Below, piece after piece: positions 19,745-29,501 of a DNA stretch of 64,000 nucleotides. The translations under genes and the position numbers were made by a program. Numbering within the stretch: the first letter of the stretch is position 1; each line of letters begins with the position of its first letter. The notes beneath the pieces were generated by a model. The model was not told where the DNA came from. It made no database searches and was given only the letters and a program-made list of their open reading frames with translations. The stretch is from Paralithodes platypus (lineage: Eukaryota > Arthropoda > Malacostraca > Decapoda > Lithodidae): contig CM064572.1 of assembly GCA_032716605.1 (NCBI GenBank), positions 44,660,563 through 44,724,562 on the forward strand, given 5' to 3'.

Positions 19745-21319
19745 GTGCTACATCTATCTATCTATCTTTCTATTTCTATCTATCTATTTGTCTGTCTATA
19801 TATCTCTCTCTCTACTGAGGAACAGCAGTATGATGAAATGGTTAATCAGGTGAACTGTGAGGAGGATGCTAGGATATTTTTGCAATGGCCTGTTACTGCC
19901 GAGCGGTTGGAGGGTATGGATCGGTACGGTCTTCAATGCCTGGCCACAGCTATCCGTCATGCGGGTACTACCAGCATGACCAGGGATAACTTGATAACTT
20001 GTGTACTGGGCAGGGTGACTGATGAGCGAGATGGGTTGAGTGCTCAGAGCCCTTCGGCCATGCTTCCCCTACACTCGACTCCCAGCCATCCCAGTGGTTT
20101 GCCGACCCCTGGTACGATTCCATTGTTGGGTGGTGACTGGCAGGGTGGGTTGCCCCTGGGGGGACCACCGGTAATTTCAAACATTGTAGCACCTTCACCT
20201 CCTCCAGGGTTAACTCCAGAATCATTGCTTCAGCTCGAATTAGCTAAGCTTCAGCAGCAACAAAGGGCATGTGAGCTCCAGCAGCAATTAGAATTAGCCA
20301 AGATAGAAGAGAGAAAAACTATCAGTCAAGCAAAAATCCAAGCTGAGTCGACTAGGTACTGTGCCGACAGGGACGTAGAGAAGTCGCGAGTAGAGACAAC
20401 GGGACAGCGACTTGGGGCTGGTAACCGTGCTCATGATCAATCTCTCTCGCACTTATTGAAACTGGTTCCGGTGTTTGATGAGAGTGGTGTAACAGAATTG
20501 TTCACACGCTTTGAGAAGAAGTGCCAGGAACACCAGTGGCCAGAGAATAAATGGGCAGCACTTGTATCCTCTAGATTAATAGGCAAGGGTCTTAAAGCCT
20601 ACGATGCGTTACCTTTGGAGTCATGTATTGTGTATGAGGATCTCAAGGAGGCTGTCCTGAGGGCTTACGAACTGCAACCAGAAACGTACCGTTTGAAGTT
20701 CCGGGGTGTAACTAAGGGAAGAGATAGCACCTTTTTGGAACACGCCCGGGACTTGTCCGATGCTATGGGGAACTGGCTCCGATCTGAGAAGGTAACAACG
20801 TTTGATGGAGTTAAGCAGTTGATGATGTTGGAGCAGTTCTTTAAGAGCACGGGCGGTGATCTGACTTTGAACTTAAAGGAGAAAAACCCAAGAACTCTAG
20901 TAGAAGCAGCAGAAATGGCTGATCTACGGCTGTCGTTGATTCGGGGTTGCGGGTCCTCACAGAAGTACGATGCAAGTGCTAGGGACCCTTATCCTCCCCC
21001 TCCCCGTAGCAATGACACATTTAAACAAAAGAGCAATGAAACTAAAACTGAATCCAAACCTAACCCCACACCGTATAAGAAAAGTCAGGGGCCTTTTACA
21101 TCACAGTATAAGCCGAAACCAAAATTTATGTGTTTTAGGTGCCACAAGGAGGGTCATAAAGCAAATGAGTGCCCTAGTCGACCTCCTCCGGCATCCGTGT
21201 CTTTTGCTCACGGCATTGGAGTGTTCAAGAGGACATCGGAGTTTGTTAGAGGCAAATTCTTCCGAGGTAAATACACTGCCAGTGCAGAAGGATCCGGAAG
21301 GCTTATTCCCTGTCCGTGA
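19745..21319 (+). CDS. Element D Gag
   Basis: 524 codons, but the first ~25 are translated microsatellite, so the true 5' end is missing. Residues about 30-90 resemble a SAP-like helix pair (LEGMDRYGLQCLATAIRHAG...NLITCVL), also present in element C Gag. A proline-rich linker, a Q/E-rich coiled coil (about 165-220) and a capsid segment with a SCAN-like part (EHARDLSDAMGNWLRSEK, LMMLEQFFKSTGGDLTLNL) follow. A CCHC knuckle CFRCHKEGHKANEC comes next. One extra base near 21255 (GGCAAATTC where A has GGCATTTC) ends the frame at 21319 before protease. It would form the particle core of the element. Confidence 0.75.
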   Translation: MLHLSIYLSISIYLFVCLYISLSTEEQQYDEMVNQVNCEEDARIFLQWPVTAERLEGMDRYGLQCLATAIRHAGTTSMTRDNLITCVLGRVTDERDGLSAQSPSAMLPLHSTPSHPSGLPTPGTIPLLGGDWQGGLPLGGPPVISNIVAPSPPPGLTPESLLQLELAKLQQQQRACELQQQLELAKIEERKTISQAKIQAESTRYCADRDVEKSRVETTGQRLGAGNRAHDQSLSHLLKLVPVFDESGVTELFTRFEKKCQEHQWPENKWAALVSSRLIGKGLKAYDALPLESCIVYEDLKEAVLRAYELQPETYRLKFRGVTKGRDSTFLEHARDLSDAMGNWLRSEKVTTFDGVKQLMMLEQFFKSTGGDLTLNLKEKNPRTLVEAAEMADLRLSLIRGCGSSQKYDASARDPYPPPPRSNDTFKQKSNETKTESKPNPTPYKKSQGPFTSQYKPKPKFMCFRCHKEGHKANECPSRPPPASVSFAHGIGVFKRTSEFVRGKFFRGKYTASAEGSGRLIPCP

Positions 21320-21635
21320 TGCCTTTAGTGACCACAGGGGACTCGGTTGTGTGGAGTGGAGGGGTAGAAGACATGAGGTGAGAATTTTGCGTGACACTGG
21401 GGCATCGCAAACATTGTTGAGGAATTTCACTGGTAAACCTGTAAATACGGCGCGGGTGGTTGTGGTTCAGGGGGTTAATACAACAAGGTCATACCCGCTT
21501 GTAGGAATGAAGATGGAAGTTGATGGTGTGACTCGTGACCTGGATGTAGGAATTGTGGAGAAGTTACCTGTTGGGGGCGTCGACCTCCTTCTCAGCAACG
21601 AAAGCAGCGGAGGAAAGGTACCGAGAAGGGGTTGA
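21259..21635 (+). pseudogene. Element D protease remnant
   Basis: In the +1 frame relative to gag: SSEVNTLPVQKDPEGLFPV, then DTGASQTLLRNF (active-site DTGA) and VEKLPVGGVDLLLS. At about 21598 roughly 230 bases present in element A are deleted (joining CAACGA to CAGCGGAGG), removing the protease C-terminal part and shifting the frame to a stop at 21635. Linker sequence then continues to HLDKL at 21858. Confidence 0.75.
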
Positions 21636-21858
21636 AAGTTGATGCGGTTGAGAGTTTAGTATCAACGGACATTCTCGGGGACTCATTATTAGGACCAATT
21701 TTCGAGTCTGGAGAAGACCCATTAACTGTTAGTAAGAAGGCAGAGGATGGGCTTAAAAAGACGAAGAGACAGCAACGATACACAGAGAGAGAGCAACGGG
21801 AGCCTAATTCAGTGTAGGAGGGGGGCATGAGTTGTTTCGCAAACACTTAGATAAGCTT

Positions 21859-23617
21859 TGTTACGACTGGGGTTCAAATATATCAGGGCTCTTATTCATT
21901 GGACTAGTAATGGCATAAATGCTACAACGGAAAGCGCTAGCTCCAACCTCTGATATATATTCCCAGTGAACAAAGAACACAAATACTCTACAGAGTTCTA
22001 TATGCAATAATAGGTTATCAAACTCTCAATAAATGTGCGTCTACTCTAGGCTTAATGTTAGGTGAAAACAGCCTATTACTACCTATAACCGAAGGTGCAT
22101 GGTTATGGTATGCAAAGTAAGGTGGTAAGAGAAGTTACAGCTTACGTTACTTTAATCAATAAATGTCAGGCACTCCTGCATGAAAGAAAGTGCACTAAAG
22201 TCCTTCAACACTAACAAGGAATCTTCTTTAAATGTTAGATGCTATAAAGATGCTCGTATCGGAAATGGAACCCAAAAAGGCAGGCAGCGGAACAATGCTC
22301 GTGCAGGCTATGCACACAAAAAGGCAGAATATATAATGCCGTCGGAGCCAAGAATATCCTAAACACTACAACAATAATAATCGCCACGACAATGCAGTAT
22401 TCCTATCAACAAAAAGATGCTTGTGTAATCATAAATGGGTATGCATAAAAAGAGTAATTGGTTTAATATACTTAATGTCTACTGTGACTGATAAAGTCTA
22501 GCTAGAGTCAATGATACGAGATACTGGTGCGCATGGCATGCCGCATAGCCTAGTGCAAATCTCAAGTCTGTGCGTCAAATATTACGTTATAATGAAGGGT
22601 AGCTCTCTTGAGAAACCTTAATACCGAAGTATTAAGCGTTCTCCTGGCGTACCTCAAAGACAAACAACGAGCTTAGAACAGTGCAGAATGGTACTGTATA
22701 GGCAAAAAGCCCTCATTCGTGCATGCTCTACTCTCAATGGCACACAGACTAGAATTTACTCAATCAACTCCAGTTCTCAGGTATGTCGTGCCGCTTTTAA
22801 CTAAAGCCAGCACTCATAGGAAACAATACCTAATAATATCAGACTCTTAGTCTAGCATTATCTAATCCAGCAGAACACTAATAATTAAAGGAAGCAGTAC
22901 TAAACAATATGAATGCCAACCAATGCTTCGTGATCAACTTATCTTAACAACTAACATACATGGGTTATATCAGACCTTAACGCACAATACAACTGGCCAG
23001 CATGAAGCTGATTTTGCAGAGTTAACCAGAGGGGATATAATGTTAATAAAAGGTGGTGAAAGATATGGAAAATGAGAGAGATAGGCAGAGGAACAGGTTC
23101 TCAGGTGCGGAAAGGGGGGAAAGATATCCAAGGGAAAAAGAGAGATGCGTTCTAGAAACCAGATCTGAGGGAGAGAGTGGCGAGGAACCAGTATATATAC
23201 TCGCACTAGCTCGAGGCGCGTGGGAAAAAAGCGGTTACAAGTCCTCTAGCCACTAGCAAGGGAGCTAACAGCATGGGAAGGACCTCTCTCAACCAACCCC
23301 CACGAGGCAGCCAGCCGTGACGTCATCGAGCGGGACAAAAACACTGCGCGCTCTCTCTCACTCTGTTCTACTCTCTCTCTCTCTCCCAGATCCCATCATT
23401 ACTAGTTAATGATAAAACATATACTTTACAATTAAATATATAAAGCCTTGACATGGGTGAAAACAAAGAGCCTTTCTGGACTGCCCATGACACAAGCTTT
23501 CATATGAAATAAATCACACTCTAATACATAAACTGTAGCCCCATCCACTGCCCTGGCGATCCTAGCGAGTCACTGTAGGACAAGCCATGCGGTTCTAACG
23601 GAGTGGTTAACGTCACA
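21859..23617 (-). mobile_element. Solo LTR of family 1 inserted in reverse inside element D
   Basis: Reads TGTTACGACTGGGG... to ...AACGTCACA, the exact reverse of LTR family 1 (TGTGACG...GTAACA). The flanks are AGATAAGCTT and TCTTGCTCC. Removing the LTR with one 4-bp flank restores the element D codons for HLDKLAPSDIRKLQLEDPE, so the duplication is GCTT/TCTT with one mismatch. No internal region is present, so it is a solo LTR left by recombination. Confidence 0.85.
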
Positions 23618-23642
23618 TCTTGCTCCTTCGGACATTCGTAAA

Positions 23643-26432
23643 TTGCAATTAGAAGACCCGGAGGTTCTTGAATGTGATACCGGTGCTGTCGAGTTGGAGG
23701 AGGACAGTGATGCACAGTCGGGAGATTTTTTTTTCATAGATGGCATACTGTACCGGCGATTCCAAGATCCGCAGAGGAATTGGGAAGGGGGGTCAGGAGA
23801 GGTAGACCAGCTGGTCGTGCCAAGGGTTTGCAGGGAAAGCCTACTTAGGTTGGCCCATGATGTACCAATGGCAGGACATCTGGGTGTCCGTAAGACGGTT
23901 GCAGCCTTGGGGAAATTATTTTGGTGGCCTGGTCTGAGAGCACAAGTTGTGTCATGGGTGGCAATGTGTGATGTGTGTCAGAAGGTTGGCAAACCAAATC
24001 CGAGCATTCCTAACGCGCCGTTACACCCCATTCCTGTCAGTGGGCCTCCCTTTAGTAAGGTTATAGTGGATATGGTTGGCCCCCTTCCCCCTACAAGTGC
24101 CGGAAACAAGTTTCTACTGACCATCATGGATGTAGCAACAAGGTACCCTGACGCGTACCCTATGAGAAATGGGTCAGCGAAGACGGTGGTCCGAAACTTG
24201 CTAGTGTATTTTTCCCGGTATGGTTACCCGCAAGAGATTCAGTCAGACCAAGGATCCAACTTCACTTCTAACCTCTTTGTTCAAACTATGCAGCAGCATG
24301 GGATTGTTACGGTTGTGTCATCTGCGCATCATCCGGAGAGCCAGGGTGTGTTAGAGCGATGGCACTCAACCTTAAAATCTATGCTTCGTTGTTATTGCTT
24401 TGAGAATGGGAAAGATTGGGATCTTGGCCTGCCATATGTTTTGTTTGCTGCACGGGAGGTACCTGGGGAAAGTTTGGGATTCAGCCCTAATGAGCTCGTC
24501 TTTGGACACCGTGTCAGAGGGCCTCTCCATATGGTTAAAGAAATATGGGAGGGCGCAGAAAAACCTTGTTCTATGCTCAAGTATGTCCTCGACAGTCGAG
24601 AACGGATGTTGCGCAATCTGGAGTTGGCTGGCCGTAATTTGACTAGCTCTCAGGCCCTCATGAAGGACAGGTACGACCTCAAGGTTAAACTCAGGGAGTT
24701 TCACGTGGGTCAGGAGGTGTTGATTCTACTGCCCCTTGTAGGTCACCCCTTATCCGCGAAGTACACTGGTCCTTATAGGGTGGTTGAGAAGCTTTCGGAC
24801 CTGGATTACTTGGTAGCCACTCCAGACAGACGTAAGCGCAATCAGTTATGTCAGGTTAATCTTATGAAGGAGTATGTGAGGCACCCCCCTGAGCCTCTCA
24901 CTGTGCCTGTGATGACGTTTAGCAGTCAAGGTGGAGAAGGAGAACGGGACAGTAAAGCTCAGGTGGAGGATAACTGGGATCATCATGTCTCTGCGAACCA
25001 GTGGGCGGGGAACACGAACCAGGCGGCTCAGGAAGCGTTGCAACACTTACCTGAGCATCAGCGTGTGGCTGTGGAGCGCCTGTTCGGTTCATACCCCTCT
25101 GTTTTCGCGGAGCACCGAGGCCTCACTACCCTAGAGGAGCACGACGTGGACGTAGGAGACCACCCCCCTTTCAAGTCAGTTCCCTATAGGGTGCCCCCTA
25201 TTAAACTGCCGGCCCTCCGGGCGGAGTTGGAGTATATGTTAACAAGGGGGCTGATTGAGAAGGGGGTGGTGAAGTGGACATCTCCCGTCACGCTGCAACC
25301 AAAACCGGATGGTAAGGTGCGATTCTGCGTAGACTACAGACGGTTAAACGGTTTGACGCCCACCAACCCATACCCTCTTCCTCGGGTCGACGACTGTGTG
25401 GACAAGATAGGCAATGCAAAGTACCTGACCAAGGTGGATTTGGTTAAGGGATACTGGCAGGTGCCCTTGTCCGAACGAGCGAAAGAGGTATGTGGTTTTG
25501 TGGTGGATGGTGCTACCTACCGCTGTAACGTGATGCCTTATGGCCTAAAGAACGCACCCGCTACCTTTCAGAGTTTGATGAATGATATAACGGCAGACAT
25601 TCCTAATTGCACAGTATACCTCAACGATGTTATTATCTATGACGACAGCTTTAAGAGTAAGTGTGAACACGTAGAACTCCTGTTCAAGAGGCTTAGTGAG
25701 GCTGGCTTGGTGGTCAACCTGGCAAAGTGTGATTTCGTGCGGACGTCCGTGCAGTATCTTGGGTTCATGGTGGGGTTGGGTCAGGTGTGCCCCCCACAGA
25801 ACAAGATAGCTGCGATTGATCACTTTCCCCGGCCGGCCACCAAGAAGCAGATCATGAAGTTCTTAGGTATGATCGGATACTACAGACGCTTCATTAAGGG
25901 GTACTCTACCGTGGTAGCACCTCTGACAGATCTTTTAGCGAAGGATAAGAAATTCAAATGGGCGCCTGAGTGTGAGAAGGCGTTTAGCGTAGTAAAACAC
26001 CTGTTGTGCACTCACCCGATCCTCAGGGCCCCTGACTTTAGCCTACCTTTCCAACTAGCAACGGATGCTAGTGGTGTGGGGGCTGGTGCCGTCCTTATGC
26101 AAAAGGACGATGATGGGCTGGAACATCCTGTTAGTTTCTACTTGAAGAAGTTCAATTCAGCCCAAAAGAACTACTCTGTTGTCGAGAAGGAGCTGCTGGC
26201 AATTGTACTTGCACTGAGGCATTTCGAGGTCTATGTTCCAGCCTATGGTCCAGTCGTTGTAATTTACACAGATCATCACCCTCTCCAATTTTTGAACCAG
26301 TTTCACAATCGGAATATGAGGCTGACCAGGTGGTCGCTAATGTTACAGGAATATAACCTGGACATACGCCATATTGCCGGTTGTGACAACGTGATTGCAG
26401 ATTGTCTTTCGAGGGTAGATGACCCTGGGTAG
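23643..26432 (+). CDS. Element D Pol: integrase, reverse transcriptase, RNase H (integrase first)
   Basis: 929 codons, open from the insertion scar to TAG at 26432. Integrase zinc finger H72, H79, C109, C112. Catalytic D143 (VDMVGP), D202 (SDQGSNF) and E238 (GVLERW), spaced D,D(35)E. Then RT from about residue 500: WTSPVTLQPKPDGK, VDYRRLN, LPRVDD, the Asp-containing TKVDLVKGYWQ and MPYGLKNAPATFQ. The active-site box reads YLND rather than YLDD (N661, codon 25623-25625). RNase H follows with TDAS, VEKELLA and YTDHHPL, ending CLSRVDDPG. The order INT-RT-RH is the reverse of ordinary gypsy and matches Gmr1-like elements. The YLND change probably abolishes polymerase activity; integrase motifs are intact. 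Confidence 0.85.
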   Translation: MQLEDPEVLECDTGAVELEEDSDAQSGDFFFIDGILYRRFQDPQRNWEGGSGEVDQLVVPRVCRESLLRLAHDVPMAGHLGVRKTVAALGKLFWWPGLRAQVVSWVAMCDVCQKVGKPNPSIPNAPLHPIPVSGPPFSKVIVDMVGPLPPTSAGNKFLLTIMDVATRYPDAYPMRNGSAKTVVRNLLVYFSRYGYPQEIQSDQGSNFTSNLFVQTMQQHGIVTVVSSAHHPESQGVLERWHSTLKSMLRCYCFENGKDWDLGLPYVLFAAREVPGESLGFSPNELVFGHRVRGPLHMVKEIWEGAEKPCSMLKYVLDSRERMLRNLELAGRNLTSSQALMKDRYDLKVKLREFHVGQEVLILLPLVGHPLSAKYTGPYRVVEKLSDLDYLVATPDRRKRNQLCQVNLMKEYVRHPPEPLTVPVMTFSSQGGEGERDSKAQVEDNWDHHVSANQWAGNTNQAAQEALQHLPEHQRVAVERLFGSYPSVFAEHRGLTTLEEHDVDVGDHPPFKSVPYRVPPIKLPALRAELEYMLTRGLIEKGVVKWTSPVTLQPKPDGKVRFCVDYRRLNGLTPTNPYPLPRVDDCVDKIGNAKYLTKVDLVKGYWQVPLSERAKEVCGFVVDGATYRCNVMPYGLKNAPATFQSLMNDITADIPNCTVYLNDVIIYDDSFKSKCEHVELLFKRLSEAGLVVNLAKCDFVRTSVQYLGFMVGLGQVCPPQNKIAAIDHFPRPATKKQIMKFLGMIGYYRRFIKGYSTVVAPLTDLLAKDKKFKWAPECEKAFSVVKHLLCTHPILRAPDFSLPFQLATDASGVGAGAVLMQKDDDGLEHPVSFYLKKFNSAQKNYSVVEKELLAIVLALRHFEVYVPAYGPVVVIYTDHHPLQFLNQFHNRNMRLTRWSLMLQEYNLDIRHIAGCDNVIADCLSRVDDPG

Positions 26433-26907
26433 ATTGACACACGGGTAGCCTCCTGCTTTAGTTTGAATAGTATTTTGCGCTTGGTGCTTGTTGGCTCACG
26501 GTTGTAGCCCAGCGCATTGGGTCGTAAAGCAGGAGTTGAGCGTTTGGTATAGAAGAAAAAACTAGGCTTGCCCCTATAGTGCAGCCGAAATAAACAAATT
26601 AAAAAAAACGTAAAAATAAAATAAAAACTCTTTCTTTGATAGTTGAATTTTTCAGAATGTTATAGCAGTAATTCTGAGTTGCACTCCTCTCAGAATGCTG
26701 GGCTAGAGAAGCTCGCTCTTGAGGAGCATAACTACATATGATTTAACCTATTGTGTTGGGGAGGGTTATAATTTTGTAAAATGTTTTGTTGAGAACTGTG
26801 CCAGATATTTTACTGCCGCTGGGTGATGGGAAGTAGAGATATAGCATGGGTTCCAACAATCAGAATTTTTCTGAGCCTTGGGCCTCTGAGAAAAATCTTG
26901 TGGGGGG
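26433..26907 (+). other. 3' untranslated region and polypurine tract of element D
   Basis: AT-rich spacer with GAAGAAAAAACTAGGC and a terminal purine tract AAAAATCTTGTGGGGGG immediately before the LTR. The equivalent stretch in A is 3064-3640. No gene is seen. Confidence 0.6.
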
Positions 26908-29201
26908 TGTGACGTTAACCACTCCGTTAGAACCGCATGGCTTGTCCTACAGTGACTCGCTAGGATCGCCAGGGCAGTGGATATGGCTACAGTTGATGTA
27001 TCATTGTGTGCTTTATTTCATGTGAAAGCTCGTGTCATGGGCAGTCCAGAAAGGCTCTTTGTTTTCACCCATGTCAAGGCTTTATATATTTAATTGCAAA
27101 GTATATGTTTTATCATTAAGTAGTAATGATAGGATTTGAGAGAGAGATAGAGTAGTACCGAGTGTGGGGAGGCGCGCAGTGTTTTGCTATACTCGATGAC
27201 GTCATAGCTGGCTGGCCTCGTCGGGATTCGTTGGAGGAGTTTTTACCATGCTTGGTGACGTCATGTTTAGCTAGCTTCTTTAGCATTGGCTAGAGGACTT
27301 GTTACCGCTTTCCCACGCGGTTCGAACTAGTGCTAGTATATATACTGCTCTCTGGCCACTCTCTCCCTCAGATCTGGTTTCTAGAACGCATCCCTCTTAT
27401 CCCTTTGATACCTGTCACCCTCTCTGCACCTGAGAACCTTTTCCTCTGCCTATCTCTCTCATTTTCCATACCTTTCACCACCTTTTATTAATATTATATC
27501 CCCTCTGGTTAACTCTGCATAATTAGCTTCATGCTGGCCAGTTGTATTGTGCGTTAAGGTCTGATATAACCCATGTATGTTAGTTGTTAAGATAAGTTGA
27601 TCACGAAGCATTGGTTGGCATTCATATTGTTCAGTACTGCTTCCTATAATTATTAGTGTTCTGCTGGATTAGATAATGCTAGACTAGGAGTCTGATACTA
27701 TAAGGTATTGTTTCCGATGGGTGTTGGCTTTAGTTAAAAGCTGCACGACATACCTGAGAACTGGAGTTGATTGGGTAAATTCTAGTCTGTGTGCCATTGA
27801 GAGTAGAGCATGCACGAATGAGGGCTTTTTGCCTATACCATTCTGCACTGTTCTAAGCTCGTTGTTTGTCTTTGAGGTACGCCAGAAGAACGCTTGATAC
27901 TTCGGTATTAAGGTTTCTCAAGAGAGCTACCCTTCACCATAACGTAATATTTGATGCACAGACTTGAGATTTGCACTAGGCTATGCGGCATGACATGCGC
28001 ACCAGTATCTTGTATCATTGACTCAAGCTAGACTTTATCAGTCACAGTAGACATTAAGTATATTAAACCAATTACTCTTTTTATGCATACCCGTTTATGA
28101 TTACACAAGCATTTCGCAGCCTAGTTTGATGTATTGAGACACAAACGACTTAGGCTCTTTTTGTTGATAGGAATACTGCATTGTCGTGGCGAATATTATT
28201 ATTGTTGTAGCGTTTAGGATATTCTTGGCTCCGACTGCATTATATATCCTGCCTTTTTGTGTGCTTAGCCTGCATGAGCATTGTTCCGCTGCCTGCCTTT
28301 TTGGGTTCCATTTCCGATTCGAGCATCTTGATAGCATCTAACATTTAAAGAAGATTCCTTGTTGGTGTTGAAGGACTTTAGTGCACTTTCTTTCATGCAG
28401 GAGTGCCTGACATTTATTGATTAAAGTAACGTAAGCTGTAACTTCTCTTACCACCTTACTTTGCATACCATAACCAAGCACCTTCGGTTATAGGTAGTAA
28501 TAGGCTGTTTTCACATAACTTTAAGCCTAGAGTAGACGCACATTTATTGAGGGTTTAACCCTTATTTAGCGGCGAGCAACATAAGTCGAGTTAAATAAAG
28601 CTGGACTATGTGGCGGCGCTCGACATAACTCGAGCGGCAATTTCAGCACGTAATGTGGCTGAGAGAGAGAGACAAGTGGTGGCAGGAGACTAGCGAGCGT
28701 ATGACTGCTCCAGACCACCGCGGCGAACCTACTGACACAAATCTCAGCTCCCTCCTCCCTCTCTCACTCGCTACATACTCAATTATGTACCGAAAGTACC
28801 GAATTACCTGCTTTTTGCACTCGCGTTGCACGGTTATTGCAAGAAAACTATCCATCATACAAGGATCGTTATGGTGTCATTCGAAAGCTCTGTTTATGCC
28901 CTTTCAGGGATAGGTACTTGTTTTACGTTCTGGGTCTTATTTAGGCATGAAAATGATCACGTAAACAGCCCTATTTTGGCTAAAAACACCCCGCTGTGCG
29001 GTACACATAAATAAACCGCATAGGCCGCTCGTAAGGTGTTAATAACCTATTATTGCATATAGAACTCTGGAGAGTATTTGTGTTCTTTGTTCACTGGGAA
29101 TATACATCAGAGGTTGGAGCTAGCGCTTTCCGTTGTAGCATTTATGCCATTACTAGTCCAATGAATAAGAACCCTGATATATTTAAACCTCAGTTGTAAC
29201 A
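26908..29201 (+). repeat. 3' LTR of element D (family 1), interrupted by a MITE
   Basis: Starts TGTGACGTTAACC and ends GTTGTAACA. Net length about 1.81 kb after subtracting the 480-bp insert and its TTAA duplication. A TATA-like box lies at 27337-27344. It differs from the A LTR at scattered positions, so the two are separate insertions. Confidence 0.85.
28559..29038 (+). mobile_element. 480-bp TTAA MITE (piggyBac-like), copy 1
   Basis: Flanked by TTAA at 28555-28558 and 29039-29042. The ends are imperfect inverted repeats: CCCTTATTTAGCGGC and, reversed, CACCTTACGAGCGGC. The intact LTR text (GAGTTTGATAGCCTATTATTG in element A) is interrupted exactly at this TTAA. Contains a (GA)n block and no transposase. 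A second copy of the same length is at 58952-59431. The TTAA target fits piggyBac-type transposases; the family is otherwise unidentified. Confidence 0.75.
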
Positions 29202-29271
29202 AGAGGAAGAGATCAGACCGCGAAAATTTGATAGAAGACTTGTGGGGATAAACCTTTGCAATGTCTCTTAA

Positions 29272-29460
29272 TGGCCTGGTTTTGTGGCCCCCTTCTCCGT
29301 CGTGTTTATCCCTATTAGTTTTGAGATTTTAAGACGTTTGGCCCATTAGTTTGGCGATTTATACACCTATCACACCATTTCGGTGTCCATTTTAAGACCT
29401 TTCGTGCCATTCAGGTCTCGAATTTTCTCCTGACGAGCAGCATCGAGCAGATTCTTCCTA
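29272..29460 (-). repeat. R1 repeat fragment
   Basis: After TTAA at 29268-29271: GGTTTTGTGGCCCCCTTCTC, TTTTGAGATTTTAAGACG and ACCTTTCGTGCCATTCAGG, ending near the CTGACGAGCAGCATCGAGC landmark. Truncated relative to complete copies. Confidence 0.55.
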
Positions 29461-29501
29461 AACTGAATAAAATCGTCTAATGTATCTATCTATCTATCTA
29501 T

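Larger units (their letters stand above)
19745..29201 (+). mobile_element. Element D: Gmr1-like Ty3/gypsy retrotransposon, 5'-truncated, with nested insertions
   Basis: Same family as A. It begins without LTR or leader, directly at a (CTAT)n/(CTCT)n stretch that runs into gag. Order: gag, protease remnant, a reversed solo LTR of the same family (21859-23617), integrase-RT-RNase H in one frame, 3' UTR, polypurine tract (about 26895-26907) and 3' LTR, itself carrying a 480-bp MITE. It ends TTGTAACA at 29201. Confidence 0.8.

Noticed and set aside
21250..21320. Programmed gag-pro frameshift
   Set aside because: Element A reads through gag-pro in one frame, and D differs from it by a single extra base. 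In C the shift comes from a 19-bp deletion between direct repeats. Decay explains both.
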